Positions 12,649 to 24,734 of a stretch of 64,000 bases of DNA are shown one piece after another. Positions within the stretch are counted from its first letter, which is position 1. Every line of letters starts with the position of its first letter. This DNA comes from Daucus carota subsp. sativus (taxonomy: Eukaryota > Streptophyta > Magnoliopsida > Apiales > Apiaceae): positions 3,360,779 through 3,424,778 of the forward strand of contig NC_030383.2 in the NCBI RefSeq assembly GCF_001625215.2, read 5' to 3'. The position numbers and the translations under genes are program-made. The notes under the pieces are model-generated. The model saw only the letters and a program-made list of their open reading frames with translations, was not told the DNA's origin and did no database searches.

Positions 12649-13413
12649 TAGGGGTGAGCAAAAAACCGAATTGAAATCGAAACCGTAACTGAAACCGGTG
12701 AAAACCGATAAAAACCGAACCGTCTAAAACCGAACCGATCCGAAACCGAAAATTTAAAAACCGAACCGATTATAACGGTTGCGGTTCCGGTTTTAGGCCA
12801 AAACCGAACCGCAAAAACCCGAACCGAACCGATTATTAAAATAAATATTATTTATATTTATATATATATGTATATTACACATAATTTATATAAATATTTA
12901 TAGATAACATATAAATGTGATGAACAAAGTAAAATGAGACGGGGGAGGTTACTACTTACTAGGAAGTGGGGTTGAAATGTCCTGAGGTTGTTTCGTTAAA
13001 ATTGTTTTATCCGAACTAGTTCTTCCACCGAGCACTTTCTTTTAGTATCACTACAATTGAGTCGCTAATCTACTTCCATCATGATCCCCACATAATATAT
13101 AAGTTTCATTTGTAATATGATCTTGTTTAAATCCGATAATATAATAATGTGGTTCGTTATTAAATTTGAAGTATATATCGAACCAACATAAGTTATCTAC
13201 TAATTTAATTTGAAAGTATGTTTCTTATTTTTATTTATTGCGGTTCTAAAACCGAAACCGAACCGTTTGAAACCGAACCGAGGTTTTTTGAAACCGAAAC
13301 CGATCCGACGGTTCGATTGCAGTTGCGGTTTTCAATTTTAAAAACCGAACACTTGCGGTTCCGGTTGCGGTTTTACCCTAAAACCGCACCGATCCGCACC
13401 GTGCTCTCCCCTA
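12649..13413. mobile_element. Non-autonomous hAT element with CCGAA arrays
   Basis: The ends are inverted: TAGGGGTGAGC at the left, GCTCTCCCCTA at the right. Exact 8-bp target duplications AATTGTAC lie at 12641-12648 and 13414-13421, which is diagnostic of hAT insertion. About 180 bp at each side is made of reiterated aaccg/aaaaccg(a/t) motifs facing inward, with an AT-rich centre. The element is 765 bp with no transposase. Subterminal short repeats are the usual binding sites of hAT transposases. It resembles the elements at 35192 and 58002. Confidence 0.88.
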
Positions 13414-13430
13414 AATTGTACATGCTACGG

Positions 13431-13590
13431 ATAGTAGAGTCTTGGGCCAAAGCCTTCATAATAATAATACTATAATAGTAGAGTCTTGGGCCAAAGCCTT
13501 CATAATAATAATAATACTATAATAGGCCATATATATCCGAGCAGGCCGTAGCCTAAACAAATGGCCCAAACCGTAGCCTAAACAAATGGC
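13431..13590. repeat. Two short tandem duplications
   Basis: A unit containing tagagtcttgggccaaagcc and an ataat run is present twice, at about 13433-13475 and 13478-13523. Immediately after it a second unit, cgtagcctaaacaaatggcc, is present twice at about 13547-13592. Both lie next to the right end of the hAT element. Confidence 0.75.
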
Positions 13591-13977
13591 CCAAAAGTTA
13601 GGTATCTTCGAGATCAAAATAAAAATTATATAAAAAAATTTATAATTCTCTTGAATATTTGAAATTTTAAATATCAAAAATAAAATTATTATTTTAAGTT
13701 CAGTTCAGAATATTTTTGGAAGAAAGTTTTAAATCTATTTTTTGGTTTTAAATCTATTTTTTGGTTTCAAAATTATTATATTGTAATTCTAAATTATGAT
13801 TACAAAACATAATGTGGGAATTTTGGAGAGGAAACCAGAAAAAAAATGAAATATTAAAAAATCATTAAATTTCCACGAAAACTTTATAAACTTCAATAAC
13901 AAGAATGACGTGTGAAGCTTCAAAGCCCTAAATCCAAACCTAAAAACATTCATTATTTTAAATCTAAGGCGTATTAG

Positions 13978-14375
13978 AAAAAGATAATGCGTTTTAGTTA
14001 AAAAAATAATTACTATGTTTCTTGATGTTATTTTAGAAGATTCATCATTTTTATCTAAAAAATTATATAAAAGATAATGTATTTTAGTTAAAAAGAATAA
14101 TTGGTTATGTAGATAGGCCGTACTTCGGCCCAAATACCGAACGCCCGACCAATATAATAATATTATATTTTTATAAATATGTCGCCCGTGTCCGTATTAA
14201 TTGTAAAAAATCGATTTTTTTGTTATAAAATTTTATAAAAAGATAATATATTTTAGTTAAAAAGGTAATTGCCATGTTTTTCAATATTATATTAGAAGAT
14301 TGAATTTTTTTAGTTAGAAATATAAAAAAAATAATATATTTCAATTAAAAATTGGTTATATAGATAGGCCCATGT
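13978..14375. repeat. Degenerate tandem duplication, about 150-bp unit
   Basis: Two diverged copies lie at about 13978-14128 and 14230-14372. They share aagataat.....ttttagtta, a ttagaagatt segment and the closing attggttat.tagataggcc. There is no coding potential. The remainder of 13590-14867 is AT-rich and holds nothing else I recognise. Confidence 0.6.
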
Positions 14376-14867
14376 TTTGGCCGCACTATCAACTGACCAA
14401 AATTTTAATGTTTCGGTTTTAATAGTATAGTATATTATAGATATTTAAATTGATATTCTTTAAAATTTTATTTTTACATTAATAAATTTATGTATAAAGA
14501 GAAAAATATATTAATTAGGGGCAAAAACATATTCAAGGCAATTCAAACATAACTACCGTTGCATTACTTTACGTGAAAGTTTTTGCAATAGTTTTCTTAG
14601 TAGGGTAGAGTACCAGATTTAAGGAAAAATATAACTTTACTAGTATTGTAGATAATGTTGTAAAATAAAAAAAAATGTTGTAAAAACGGTAAAAAAATTT
14701 ATTCAACGGTAAAGAATTACATAATCGGAATATTAAATTTTGTTTTTTGTGTTATCATTTTGGTATTCAATATTTTAATCAAGTTGGACATGACCTATTT
14801 ATTAGTGAAGGATTTATGTATTCAAAAAGAAATATAGTGGACATAAATTTAACTGGAATCCTCATTT

Positions 14868-15661
14868 TATTAAGTAAGCCCATACCCATATATGAATTCT
14901 AACTGTTTCAAATTTTTCACATTGAATATAAAGGATTTAAATCATGTTTCCATACATGTGAAATATTAAGACTAGCTTCACATATGAGATACTACAAATA
15001 TTCATATTCTAATTTTATACATGTCTTTGTGATTTCAACATTCACTGCAAATTACTTGTTTTTAAGCACTGTTGTCGTAGCATTATTATGAAACTCTAAA
15101 GCTTTGTATGAAATTTATGTAGATGGCTATAAATGATGATGCAAAGGACTGAGACTTGAAATGCCTCTGTTATGAAATAAGTAAGTTTTTAGTTTATGAT
15201 GTGTCGAATGTAACACCTAGGTTACATGCTTGAGAGTTCATGAATAGTTGTATTTTATTTGTTTAGAGGATATTTCTCCTCCACGTGAAGTCAAGGCAGC
15301 TATGGATCAGATGCACGTAAGAGCTGAGCGTAAGAAGAGAGCCCTTGCTCTAGAGTTTGAAGGTCTTTAATTTTTACTCTTCCTTTTAAAATTGTCCATT
15401 ATTTATATCTAATATGCTTATAACCAGTACTTAAGTAAAAATGGGTAAATCGTCGTGATCCTGAGGCGTATAATGCCCAATGATTACAGATTACTGTTTC
15501 GAATTAGCAATGTTTTGTTGTACATAATTGTTACGTAAAAAGTTAATTCCGACTAAGTTAAATTCACTTCGGAGAGAAAAGATATTTTTTATCTTTGTTT
15601 TATCTTTGTAACATGTGAACACCATAAGAAAAACAAAAAGTTGACTTCGTCATGATTAATA
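14868..15661 (+). pseudogene. Partial stomatin-like copy (intron 3 to intron 5)
   Basis: This segment aligns collinearly with 10155-10963 of the intact gene: the end of intron 3, exon 4 (about 15123-15181), intron 4, exon 5 (about 15268-15361) and the start of intron 5. Introns are retained, so it arose by DNA duplication and not through RNA. Exon 4 carries a Trp to stop change (gactga where the gene has gactgg), the acceptor of exon 4 is lost by a deletion, and exon 5 has a 3-bp insertion plus substitutions. It lies 2.7 kb downstream in the same orientation. Confidence 0.9.
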
Positions 15662-15835
15662 CAAATTAATTAAAAGTAGGTTGGAAATCGTGAAAAATTA
15701 TATTTCATGATTTTAAAATAGTAGGAAAGATTTATTGGAAGCACGTATTAAATAGTAAAGGAATGATATTAGAAATTATTTTATATAAAAAAGTTTTCAA
15801 AAATGATAGGAAAGTCAATATTAAAACGAATTTTC

Positions 15836-16011
15836 TATGGTGTGCCCATGGGCATACAATAGTCACTAACTCCCATGAGAATAGTAGCTTTTGATTGGTG
15901 GATAGATAATAAATATTAATGGCCCCCCTGCATTTACATCAAGTCCACCAATCAAATGAAGTCATTTCCATCAGAGTTTGTGCTTATTGTGTGCCCTTGG
16001 GCACACATTAG
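15836..16011. mobile_element. Small inverted-repeat element (MITE)
   Basis: The two ends are imperfect inverted copies over about 40 bp (ctatggtgtgcccatggg left, cccttgggcacacattag right). Length is about 176 bp and there is no coding content. The flanks share a diverged 20-bp match (aaagtcaatattaaaacg versus aaagaccgatattaaaatg), longer than a usual target duplication, so the insertion mechanism is unclear. Confidence 0.6.
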
Positions 16012-16275
16012 AAAGACCGATATTAAAATGTATAAATTGCGCATGCGTAGTACTTTTTGTTATTAATAAATTTTTACTATTCTATTATGTCAATAACTAA
16101 ATTTGACTTTTTGATATATTTTATTTATAATGTCAAAGATATAATTTTAATAAAAAAGAAAAATAAGTGTAAGCAAATAAAAATAAAGTAAAAATATGCT
16201 TCCATTCATATTTGTGGAGAACACATGTATCAACATAAATTATTCATTCATCATTTAGATAACTCATTTATTTTA

Positions 16276-16964
16276 GAGTTAATTGCAAATTGCATCCGCT
16301 TGATTTCGCCTATTAGCAAAATGGGTTCAATAGTTTTACATTAGACACTTTACATCCTTTTATTTTGTTTGAAAAAATAAATTTGCACCTTTTCCGTTAA
16401 TTCTAACCGTTAAAATTATCAGGGGGCATTATAGGAAATTTTATTATATTTAATTAAAATCAGACATTTGTTTTAATTTTCTGACCACCTAAACGATATT
16501 TTTCGGAAAAATTTAAAGAATGAAAGTTGCAGAGAATAAAAGATCTTCTTAGAACTATAAGGTTCAAAATTATCGTAATTCTTTTTATAATTATTTTAAA
16601 AAAATTCAAAAATTAGCAATCTTGTAAAAGTGAACAATCTTTTTTAAATAATTATGTAATTTTGAACTTTATTGTTCTAAAAAGATCTTTTTATTCTCTA
16701 CAACAGTACAACTTCATTCTTTAAGTTTTTCCGAAAAATATCGTTTAGATGGTCAGAAAATTTAAATAAAAATCTGATTTTAATTAAATATAATAAAATT
16801 TCTCAAAATGCTCCTGATAATTTTAACGTTAACGGTTAGAATTAACGGAAAGGGTCCATAGTGATTTTTCAAACAAAATAAAAGGATGTAAAGTGTCTAA
16901 AGTAAAACTATTGAACCAATTTTGCTAATAGGCGAAACCGAGGGGGTGCAATTTGCAATTAAAT
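16276..16964. mobile_element. Palindromic Mutator-like fold-back element
   Basis: The left half is the inverse complement of the right half along almost its whole length: about 330-bp arms around a short centre near 16600-16625. Paired landmarks are caaattgcatccgc/gggggtgcaatttgc, cctattagcaaaa/ttttgctaatagg and ttttattctcta near the centre. Flanking repeats ATTTATTTTA (16266-16275 and 16965-16974) give a target duplication of at least 9 bp, as for Mutator-like elements. The superfamily is inferred from that length. It has no coding capacity. Confidence 0.85.
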
Positions 16965-17341
16965 ATTTATTTTAATTTATATTTATAATTATTCTGTATC
17001 TATATCTTCATCCATTGTACAATTTTTTTATTCATCCTAAATTCATTCGCTTATATATGATAATTTTTTTTGTTTATTTATTCGATTAAACTTAAATTTG
17101 GTAACTAATGATCTTAATTAATTATTCACACTTTTCATTAATTTCATTCTGTTCAGATCTTAAATTTATATTTATGTGCGTGCGTAATTATAGATAGGCA
17201 TTTTTGATTCGAATTGCGATGAGGTGTGTATCTGTGTAGGTGTTGCTTTTCGAAGGTTACGCCGTTATGGAATTGCTTCAGATTTAGAAGCTGTTTAGTT
17301 TTGTTGTTTTTCGTGAGATTGTGTCGATTTACGAACATTTA

Positions 17342-17638
17342 GGCTGTGTTCACTTCATGGAATGGAATGGGGAGAGAATGGAATGAAAAATTATATAGAA
17401 ATTTTAAGTAGAAAGAAGAAAGTATGAGATAATGGTGACAAAATATGAATGTAGTTAACTTTTTTGTGAGAAAGATTGTGAAGAAACATGATGTTGAAAT
17501 GGAATAAGCATTCCTTCCAAAACATGTGAGTTAGAGTTATAGTTAAAATAGTAAGGTTAGAATGAATGAAAGAATGAATTAGAGTATAAAATTCATTCCA
17601 TTCTCCCTCTATTCCATTCACTCCAAGTGAACACAACC
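17342..17638. mobile_element. Tourist-like (PIF/Harbinger) MITE
   Basis: The 297-bp element has inverted ends ggctgtgttcactt / aagtgaacacaacc, extended inward by inverted ggaatggaatgg blocks, and TTA target duplications at 17339-17341 and 17639-17641. The TTA duplication and size fit Tourist MITEs mobilised by PIF/Harbinger transposases. Open frames on the minus strand here are chance. A relative with similar ggaatgg blocks is in the first intron of the TH1 gene (about 37381-37694). Confidence 0.85.
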
Positions 17639-17639
17639 T

Positions 17640-19893
17640 TAGTTTCCATTGATTTTTAAAATGATCTTGGGTCTGATGTCGTGAGATCAAATTTCGTAGT
17701 GTTTTGTAGTGTGTGTTTATGAACATATATAAATAATTATTTCTTAATGAGATGTCGTGTTTTATTGGCTATAATTTCATTCAATTGAAATTAGTTATAT
17801 ACTTGTCACGTCATTTGAGAGAAAATTTGAAAATATATTTCAGATATGTACTACTTATATATTCAGATTTTTCAAATAACTCTTCATACATGATCAATAT
17901 ATTCTAAATACAAGTAAATGATCATATTATTTCATAATAAATTTTTACTGGAAACTCCCATCCAGCGCGGACTTAAATTTATAAGATTGGGGACATGAGC
18001 CCCAATCAAATTTAGCCTAATAATATTATTATAAGCTATAGAGATATATAGATATCCCTTCAAAGAAGCTCAATTAGTTAAATTATGTTTTAAATAATAC
18101 TTAATAGGTCCAATTTACAAGTAATAAGCAAGTCCAATATCTAAAATAACAAGTCCAACCCATTCAATGATTTGAAGTAATAAGTAAGTCCAATATTTAA
18201 AATAACAAATCTAATGCATCAATGATTTGCAGTAATAGGCAAGTTTAATATGTAAATAATAATCAACCTACAATATAGATTAAAACTGAAATAATGAATA
18301 AAAAAATCTTAAATTATGTCCTCACTAAATTTTAATCTTTGGTGGGTCATTAATCCCATTACGATGACAATGGGTTGATCAATCTCGGAAAAACAAAAAG
18401 ATATACAAATTGATAGTTGATGGTCATATATAGGGATTTCAGTAAAATTCCGTAGCCGTTATGGTCTTATTTCTGGTATTTGTGTCTCGTGCTTAAAAAC
18501 CATTCTGGTGTCTTCATGTTCTTATTTATATTAGGTGAGGTGGCTGCCAGAAAGATGAGCTGGCTAGTCTAGAGTGTATAGGTGGATGAGATGGATGGGC
18601 TATGTGGCACAGGTGGAGATTGATCCGGTCTTTCAGAGATGACATGGTAGTAGAGCGACTGCCACGTGTTCAGCTACTTAAGGATGATCAGTATAATGCT
18701 TACAAGTAACTGGATCACCTTCTTTGGTTGAGTTTACGATCCTTCGGGAGGGATTTAGTGGCTGCTAGGGGTGGATGCCGTAGGAGAGCTTAAGAGCCTA
18801 CGGATTTGGAAGCCATCAATAGTAGTACTGTTTTGTTCGTCTGTCACTACTGGCCTTATCCAGGTACTAGTTTCTTCTATGAATACGTACAAAAGGATCA
18901 CAATGCAAAGGTGCTCTTATGCTCTGCTTGTCCATTGATAACATCACATAATGTTGCTACTTAATTACAACATGCATGACTGCATGAGTCTCAATATGTA
19001 ACATTGTACTGGTTTGGTCCATTATGATTTCCTCAAATATGAAATTGACCAATCTTTTTGTATTCTGGAAACAAATTAGCTAGGACGACATTTATTAACA
19101 TGAAATTATTTGTAATTTGTTTTTAGCTTTTAAGTCATGTTTAGGTAACGATCTAGGACATGCCAAGACTTTCCCCTTAGTCAAATTATATATAAGTGTA
19201 CGCAGCCCGGTGAATATATATACTTATTAACTATGATCTATATTTTATAGAGTAAATGATAAAATGGTAACTGTAGTTTTCTCAAATTTTATGTAATATT
19301 GGCTGGATTTTAAAAATTACGGAATGATAGCTCAAGTTTACTTCCACCTTATTAAGGTGGCGGTCGTTAAATAATCGTTAACTACATTTATATGATTATT
19401 ATTATGCTATATGATTATTATTATGTGTTTGTTCAATTTTGATTATATCAGTAGATTTCACATGTTTTTTCATTATTGAATTATTTATTTATTTTCAAAA
19501 AATAAATAAATTGTAACTTAATATCTAAAGCGAACAAAAAAAAAGTAAACTACAACGATGAACTTGACTTCAGGATAGAAACATGTAAGAAGACGTGAAA
19601 CATATATATTGAAATTATTTTTAACATCTTATATTATTAATTAGATTTTGCGAACAAAAAAGATAAACTACAACGATGAACTTGCGTATTTAAATATGCA
19701 TTGAAATATAGCTCGTATTTTACATTTTGAGTAAAACTCAGTACGATAGGTTTAATACAACTAATAATTCAGTAAAAATGCTAGAGCATCTAAAATTAAC
19801 TTCAAGGACAATGCAAGTCATTGTTTAATTGGTTACAATTTATTTCTATATTTAAAACGCACCATCGACGTCACAATCATTTGTAAGATATCG
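17640..19893. other. Intergenic DNA, no intact gene
   Basis: There is no supported gene. The 18530-18850 stretch is less AT-rich and has codon-like texture with Trp/Arg-rich frames, but it is broken by stops and I could not match it to a family; it may be a decayed transposon piece. A 36-bp motif (gcgaacaaaaaa.....actacaacgatgaacttg) occurs twice, near 19528 and 19650. Confidence 0.4.
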
Positions 19894-20148
19894 GGGCCGT
19901 TTGGGATAGTTTAAAAAAAGTGACTTCTTACTTATAGTAAAGAAGTGGAGTAGAATTGAGAAGTAAATAAGTTAATAAAGGGTTTGAAAAAAAAAGCAAA
20001 AACTGTGAGAGAAAGGTTAACATTCTCAGTTTCTTAAAAATACTTCTATTTCTTTACACAAACGGATAAAGAAAAGTAGAATTCAGAAGCATGCTTCTCT
20101 CGACCAAAGTAGAATTCAGAAACATGCCTCTCTCGACCAAACAGGCCC
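19894..20148. mobile_element. hAT-like MITE with GGGCC-GTTTGG ends
   Basis: The ends are imperfect inverted repeats, ggggccgtttggg at the left and ccaaacaggccc at the right. The interior is AG-rich with repeated aagtagaattcagaa units. Length is about 255 bp without coding content. The target duplication is not clear, so the superfamily is a guess from the ends. Confidence 0.55.
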
Positions 20149-20798
20149 ATCAACTTTGAATTTCCATCGTCGCTTATAATTGAGAGACGGGAGAGTATTT
20201 ATCAAACAGACTTAAAAGATTCCGATTGTCTCAAACGATTACAAATATGTAGGGAAAAGAGCTAGAGGGAGGGGCTCACGGTCCCCCGGGGTCAAGGACA
20301 GCAAGATTGCTCAGCTTATCGACAACATACTAAATTTTATATAGATACTCATTTAATGTTTTCTCCTTTGAGATTGCACGAAGATATCGTGCGGTAATAC
20401 ACCTTCGGTTCTGTTCCCTCTCATTGAATTTGGACTCGCATTTTAAAGTCCATTGACCGTATAATTATATTATTCATTTTTAAAATTTTATTTTTGCAAA
20501 TAAAATTTAAATATGAAATTTTCGTTACAAAGAAAAATTAAAAAAATTTATTTTAGAACTATAAGGTCAATGCACCTTAAGTTACGTGCACAAAATCAAC
20601 TAGCTCATCTAATTTGGGATGGAGGGAGTATTTGACTGTGTCCCTTTTTATACGTTGACTTTGACTTTTAGCCAGTGAAATTGATTATATTTTGACCAAA
20701 ATTTATATGTATTATTATATAATTAAAATAATAATTAAAATTATATCATAAAAAAATATATTTTAGTCTATTTTAATATGCAACTTTCAAATCAATAT
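20149..20798. other. Intergenic DNA, no gene
   Basis: A single gggatggagggagta end (about 20618-20632) looks like one arm of a Stowaway-type MITE; no matching partner is found nearby. Nothing else is recognised. Confidence 0.4.
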
Positions 20799-21600
20799 AC
20801 TTATATAAAGGAGAAACGTGAGGCGTGTAGGTGGCGCCTCTCATATCGCTCCGTTCTATTTTTCTAATTTTCTGGAATTTTTGGATGAAAAATACCAAAA
20901 ATTAGAACTACCTTTTTTAGTTTCGGATATATTAGAAGCAAGTTTCAGAATCTGATTTTGTTTCAGATTATTTATGGAATATAGTAGTTTGAAAGTTTTA
21001 ATTTGATTTTGTTTCTATATAATCTGATTTTGTTTCAGATTATTTATGGAATATAGTAGCTTGAAAGTTTTAATTTTATTTTGTTTCTATATAAAGAAGG
21101 AGCGAGGGGTTGTAGGTGGCGTCTCTCACATCGCTCCGTTTTATTTTTCTAATTTTCTAATTTTCTGAAATTTTCAGATGAAAAATATCAAAAATTAGAA
21201 TTGTTTTTTTTAGTTTCGGAAGCAAGTTTCAGAATCTGATTTTGTTTTTGTTTCAGATTATTTATGGAATATAGTAGTTTGAAAGTTTTAATTTGATTTT
21301 GTTTCTATATAATCTGATTTTGTTTCAGATTATTTATGGAATATAGTAGCTTGAAAGTTTTAATTTTATTTTGTTTCTATATAAAGAAGGAGCGAGGGGT
21401 TGTAGGTGGCGTCTCTCACATCGCTCCGTTTTATTTTTCTAATTTTCTGAAATTTTCAGATGAAAAATATCAAAAATTAGAATTGCTTTTTTTAGTTTCG
21501 GAAGCAAGTTTCAGAATCTGATTTTGTTTCAAATTATTTATAGAATATAGCTGCTTGAAAGTTTTAATCTGATTTTGTTTCAGATTATTTAATTATGGGA
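20799..21600. repeat. About 290-bp tandem repeat (units begin like Helitron 5' ends)
   Basis: Units start near 20799, 21086 and 21376, each with (tc)tatataaag, then a GC-richer block (gtaggtggcg.ctctca.atcgctccg), an AT-rich core, and two internal copies of a segment containing ctgattttgtttcagatta. The second and third units are nearly identical (period 290); the first is more diverged. An open frame inside is not conserved between units and is not called. Confidence 0.85.
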
Positions 21601-22524
21601 AAGAGTAGCACACAAGTCTCTCTGCATCTATGCACCTATAAATACCCCTATAGATTGTAGGGTTTTGGATCATCTTAACACAACCTTCTCTCTCGGTATC
21701 ACAACCCTAGCTCTCTCTGGTGATAGTTCTATTGCTCGATTTCTAACTCGGTGTTGCCGTTCTTCTGGTGAAGGCTGTTTATACGGTATTAAAAAAAATA
21801 AAGGTTGTTGTAAGCAAAGGTAGTTATAGACCGTTATGTGGGAGTCGACAAATCTAAACACGGGAGAAGAATATAGTCTTGACATGATATTGATGGATGA
21901 TATCAATAAATTAACTATTAGTGATGTATGTTTGTTTGTTATTCTTTTATAAAATTTGTTTTGTTCATCGGACATGTTTGTTGTTGTTAATTTTTATATG
22001 ATTTACTTTGCACACAAGAAAATATTATTCATGCATTATCTGTTTGCTCCGTTCAAACAACTTTTAAGTGAAGACTGTTCATACAGTATTAAAAAATAAA
22101 GGTTGTTGCAAGTAAGGGTAGTTATAGACCGCTATCGCACGGATTTAAGTTAGATGTTTTTGTGCACAATCAATCCAAAAAAATTGGAGGAAGGTGACAA
22201 TATAAGAACATGATTACTTTTCAAAAAAAAAAAACACAAATAAAATTAAGATTTGTCGTGCTTTAAATTGTTAATTACGTGTGGAAATTTATTTTCATAT
22301 TTTCAACATGAATTATAGTCTAATTTGCAATTTTATATATTAGTATTGGCATTACATCAAGATTTTTATAATATAAAATTTAGTTTATCCTACAAATATT
22401 AATTTTTAATCATTAATATATTTTTTATATACAGCCACAAAATTATTGCATTCTATAAATATTAATATTAGATCGTTTATATAATTTTTATAGGCCGCCG
22501 CAACGCGCGGCTTCTCAACTATTT
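20799..22524 (+). mobile_element. Probable Helitron with captured or composite interior
   Basis: The left side carries three tandem Helitron-like 5' ends (tctatataaag). The right side ends with a GC-rich hairpin, gccgc-cgcaac-gcgcggc at about 22496-22513, a few bases before ctatt. That is the layout of Helitron termini, although the final tetranucleotide is CTAT and not CTRR. Between them a block at 21600-21760 looks promoter-like (cctataaatacccc), and two diverged direct repeats of about 65 bp (about 21768-21840 and 22070-22131) are present. No Rep/helicase frame exists, so it would be non-autonomous. Confidence 0.5.
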
Positions 22525-22898
22525 ATTATAACCACATTTTTGTGTTAATATGATCATATGTTTCATGCATTTCAATCTATAAAATTTATAATGAACGGGT
22601 AGTTAGGAGTGAAATTATATAAAATTATTTTATAAAAATATTATATCAAAAAGAAACATTAGTGGAGTGAGATGGTATTGTTGCTTTTTTCGTCGATCCT
22701 TCGTGTCCTCTGGTCCTGCAGATCGTTCATGGTGGTTGCCGAGTGGTATTTACTCGATTGCAAAAGTATCTCGTAGCTTTTGTTTAGACTTTAGTTATAA
22801 CAAAATAATTTACACTCGAGTACTATATACTAGCCATATTTTCTTGAGGTACTATATACTAGCCATATTTCTCCTAATCCAAATTAAAGTACTGCATA

Positions 22899-23124
22899 CT
22901 CCGTCCCACGGATTCTTTACTTGCTTTTTAACATGTATTTTACAATTTATATAAAATATAATTTCAGAATACTTTTTAAAAAAATTTCTTCTCTGAATAA
23001 AAATTTGACGTTAAATTTTTATTCAAAGAATAAAAAATAAAAAAAATATTATGAAACTATATTTTATAAAATCTCAAAATGCGTGCAAACAGTAAATATA
23101 AACAATCCGATGAGATTGAGGGAG
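22899..23124. mobile_element. Stowaway-like MITE
   Basis: Ends ctccgtccc / ttgagggag are inverted and each is flanked by TA (22897-22898 and 23125-23126). Length is 226 bp and the interior is AT-rich. The internal sequence (ataatttcag, aaaatgcgtg) recurs in related elements near 26085, 28310 and 47825, so this is one local family. Confidence 0.7.
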
Positions 23125-23183
23125 TATATAATTTCACGAAGTCATATTCCTCGAATTCAGGTACTATCCTCAACTCTCAAGTC

Positions 23184-23545
23184 TCAAGAAAGAAATATTT
23201 CCTTAAAACAACCGCCTCGAAAGATCCAGGCTTCTCTAAAACCTTCTGTGAAGCATTCATTATTCACATCAAAAGCAAAAGTTTCTACTCTATCCAGATA
23301 ATTTAACTCTCTTAACACATGAGCAGGTCTCCACAGCCCTGGTTGCAATACCATGGGGATAGCTAGGTACTGGGACTGGTTAACAGAATTTAAGAAGCTT
23401 ACAGCATCATCCTTAGAATCGAAGTGTCCCGTCAACAGAATTGTGTAGTTTCCAGCCCAAATCGAAGTGTCCCGTCAACAGAATTGTGTAGTTTCCAGCC
23501 CACACCACAAAATCATCAACGGCCGAGACATAGAATTTCCTGAGA
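23184..23545 (-). pseudogene. Unrecognised ORF remnant with a 43-bp duplication
   Basis: On the minus strand an open frame with protein-like composition (contains LVLQPGLWRP-type text and FDVNNECFTEGFREAW) continues upstream in a second frame (KFYVSAVDDFVVWAGNYT). The junction is a tandem 43-bp duplication (23418-23460 and 23461-23503), not a multiple of three, which shifts the frame. Removing one copy would join the two parts. I do not recognise the family; it could be a transposon-derived or host gene fragment. No start or end signals were found. Confidence 0.4.
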
Positions 23546-24661
23546 GTAATTTCTGCAACATATATTATCATATTCATGTTGAAGATGGAATGAATGAAGC
23601 TGTTACTGGAGATTTATAGAGGGTCGAAGTCTCTACTAGTTTTAAATATAATGAATGATTAAATTATAGAAGGAGACTGGGAAGTATGTTAATAATTCTG
23701 AGCTAGCAGCAGTGCTTGGAAACAAATAAAATTATTGTATATATTCCAAAAGTAATACTATCTCACAACAAAATATGATTTCAAAACCAGTGACAGAGAT
23801 ATTAGTTATTGGAAAAAAAATAGATGTAGGTAGAAGATTATATTTTATAATAAATATGAATGGTAAATTGGTGTTTGGAAACAGAATCCTAACTGAATTT
23901 AACATTGAAATTAGGATGTAACTTCGATTTGTCCTTGTGTCTTCGTAACCAATCGCCATCGCCCTTATCATCACCGACGCGAGTTTATCAATCAGTCTCC
24001 TGAACATGAAAAATATGACAAACCGACAATAATTTTTGTATGGTGCATCCATGACACATACTTAAACATTAAAATTTATGAATTTGGATGATTTTCAATA
24101 TCAAAATAAATATATATATGTCTGTGTAATAAGTAGCCGGCTTGAAATCAAAAATAAACTAAAAACTAACTTAAAATCATAAGTCAGTTTGAGTTACTTT
24201 TTTCGGTAATTTAATTTTTTTTGAACCACTAATTGTTAAATAGAACTGACATATGCAGTTGATTATGTGTTGCCGAGAAAATTTTACACCGTGTACAGGG
24301 GTGGTCAGTCTGGTCACCGCGGTCCGAGCCAACATGAACTGTAACAATTAGTTAAAGAAACAGGTACATGATAGCCAAACGTTATCGCTGAATCCATCTT
24401 TCCGCAGTTTAAGATTTGATTTTTTACGTGAAAAAAGAGTGAATTTTATGACTAAAAGACTCGGTGTTTGATATTTTCTACGTAATTCTCAGTTAAAGAT
24501 TAAACAGTCCTTCGTCAGTCGTCAGTATCAACTCCCATCAGTTAAAATGACAATTCATTGTAGCCATAGTTGTGGGCGGAAAGGAAGCACGTTGAACGTT
24601 TGAAGATTCACCAAGTGATCACGTAGACAACAAAAAATTCATTGAAGGGCCGGCTAGCTAG
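23546..24661. other. Intergenic DNA upstream of the MYB gene
   Basis: AT-rich sequence without a supported gene. The last few hundred bases are presumably the promoter of the MYB gene. No clear cis-element cluster was identified apart from the TATA box listed separately. Confidence 0.4.
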
Positions 24662-24669
24662 TATAAATA
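24662..24669 (+). promoter_or_regulatory. TATA box of the MYB gene
   Basis: TATAAATA in the context ctagtataaatattag lies 73 bp before the chosen ATG (24735), leaving room for a leader of roughly 40 bases. An upstream in-frame ATG at 24642 precedes this box and so is unlikely to be the start. Confidence 0.6.
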
Positions 24670-24734
24670 TTAGTACTGCTAGCTTATCCTCCAATACCAG
24701 CGCATTTGCATATATGTATTGTGTAGTAGTGACA

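Noticed and set aside
13218-13475. Open frame rich in Glu/Thr and Arg within the first hAT element
   Set aside because: It translates the CCGAA repeats and has no independent support.
18530-18850. Possible remnant of a plant mobile-domain or retrotransposon protein
   Set aside because: The texture is suggestive, but stops interrupt every frame and no motif could be matched.
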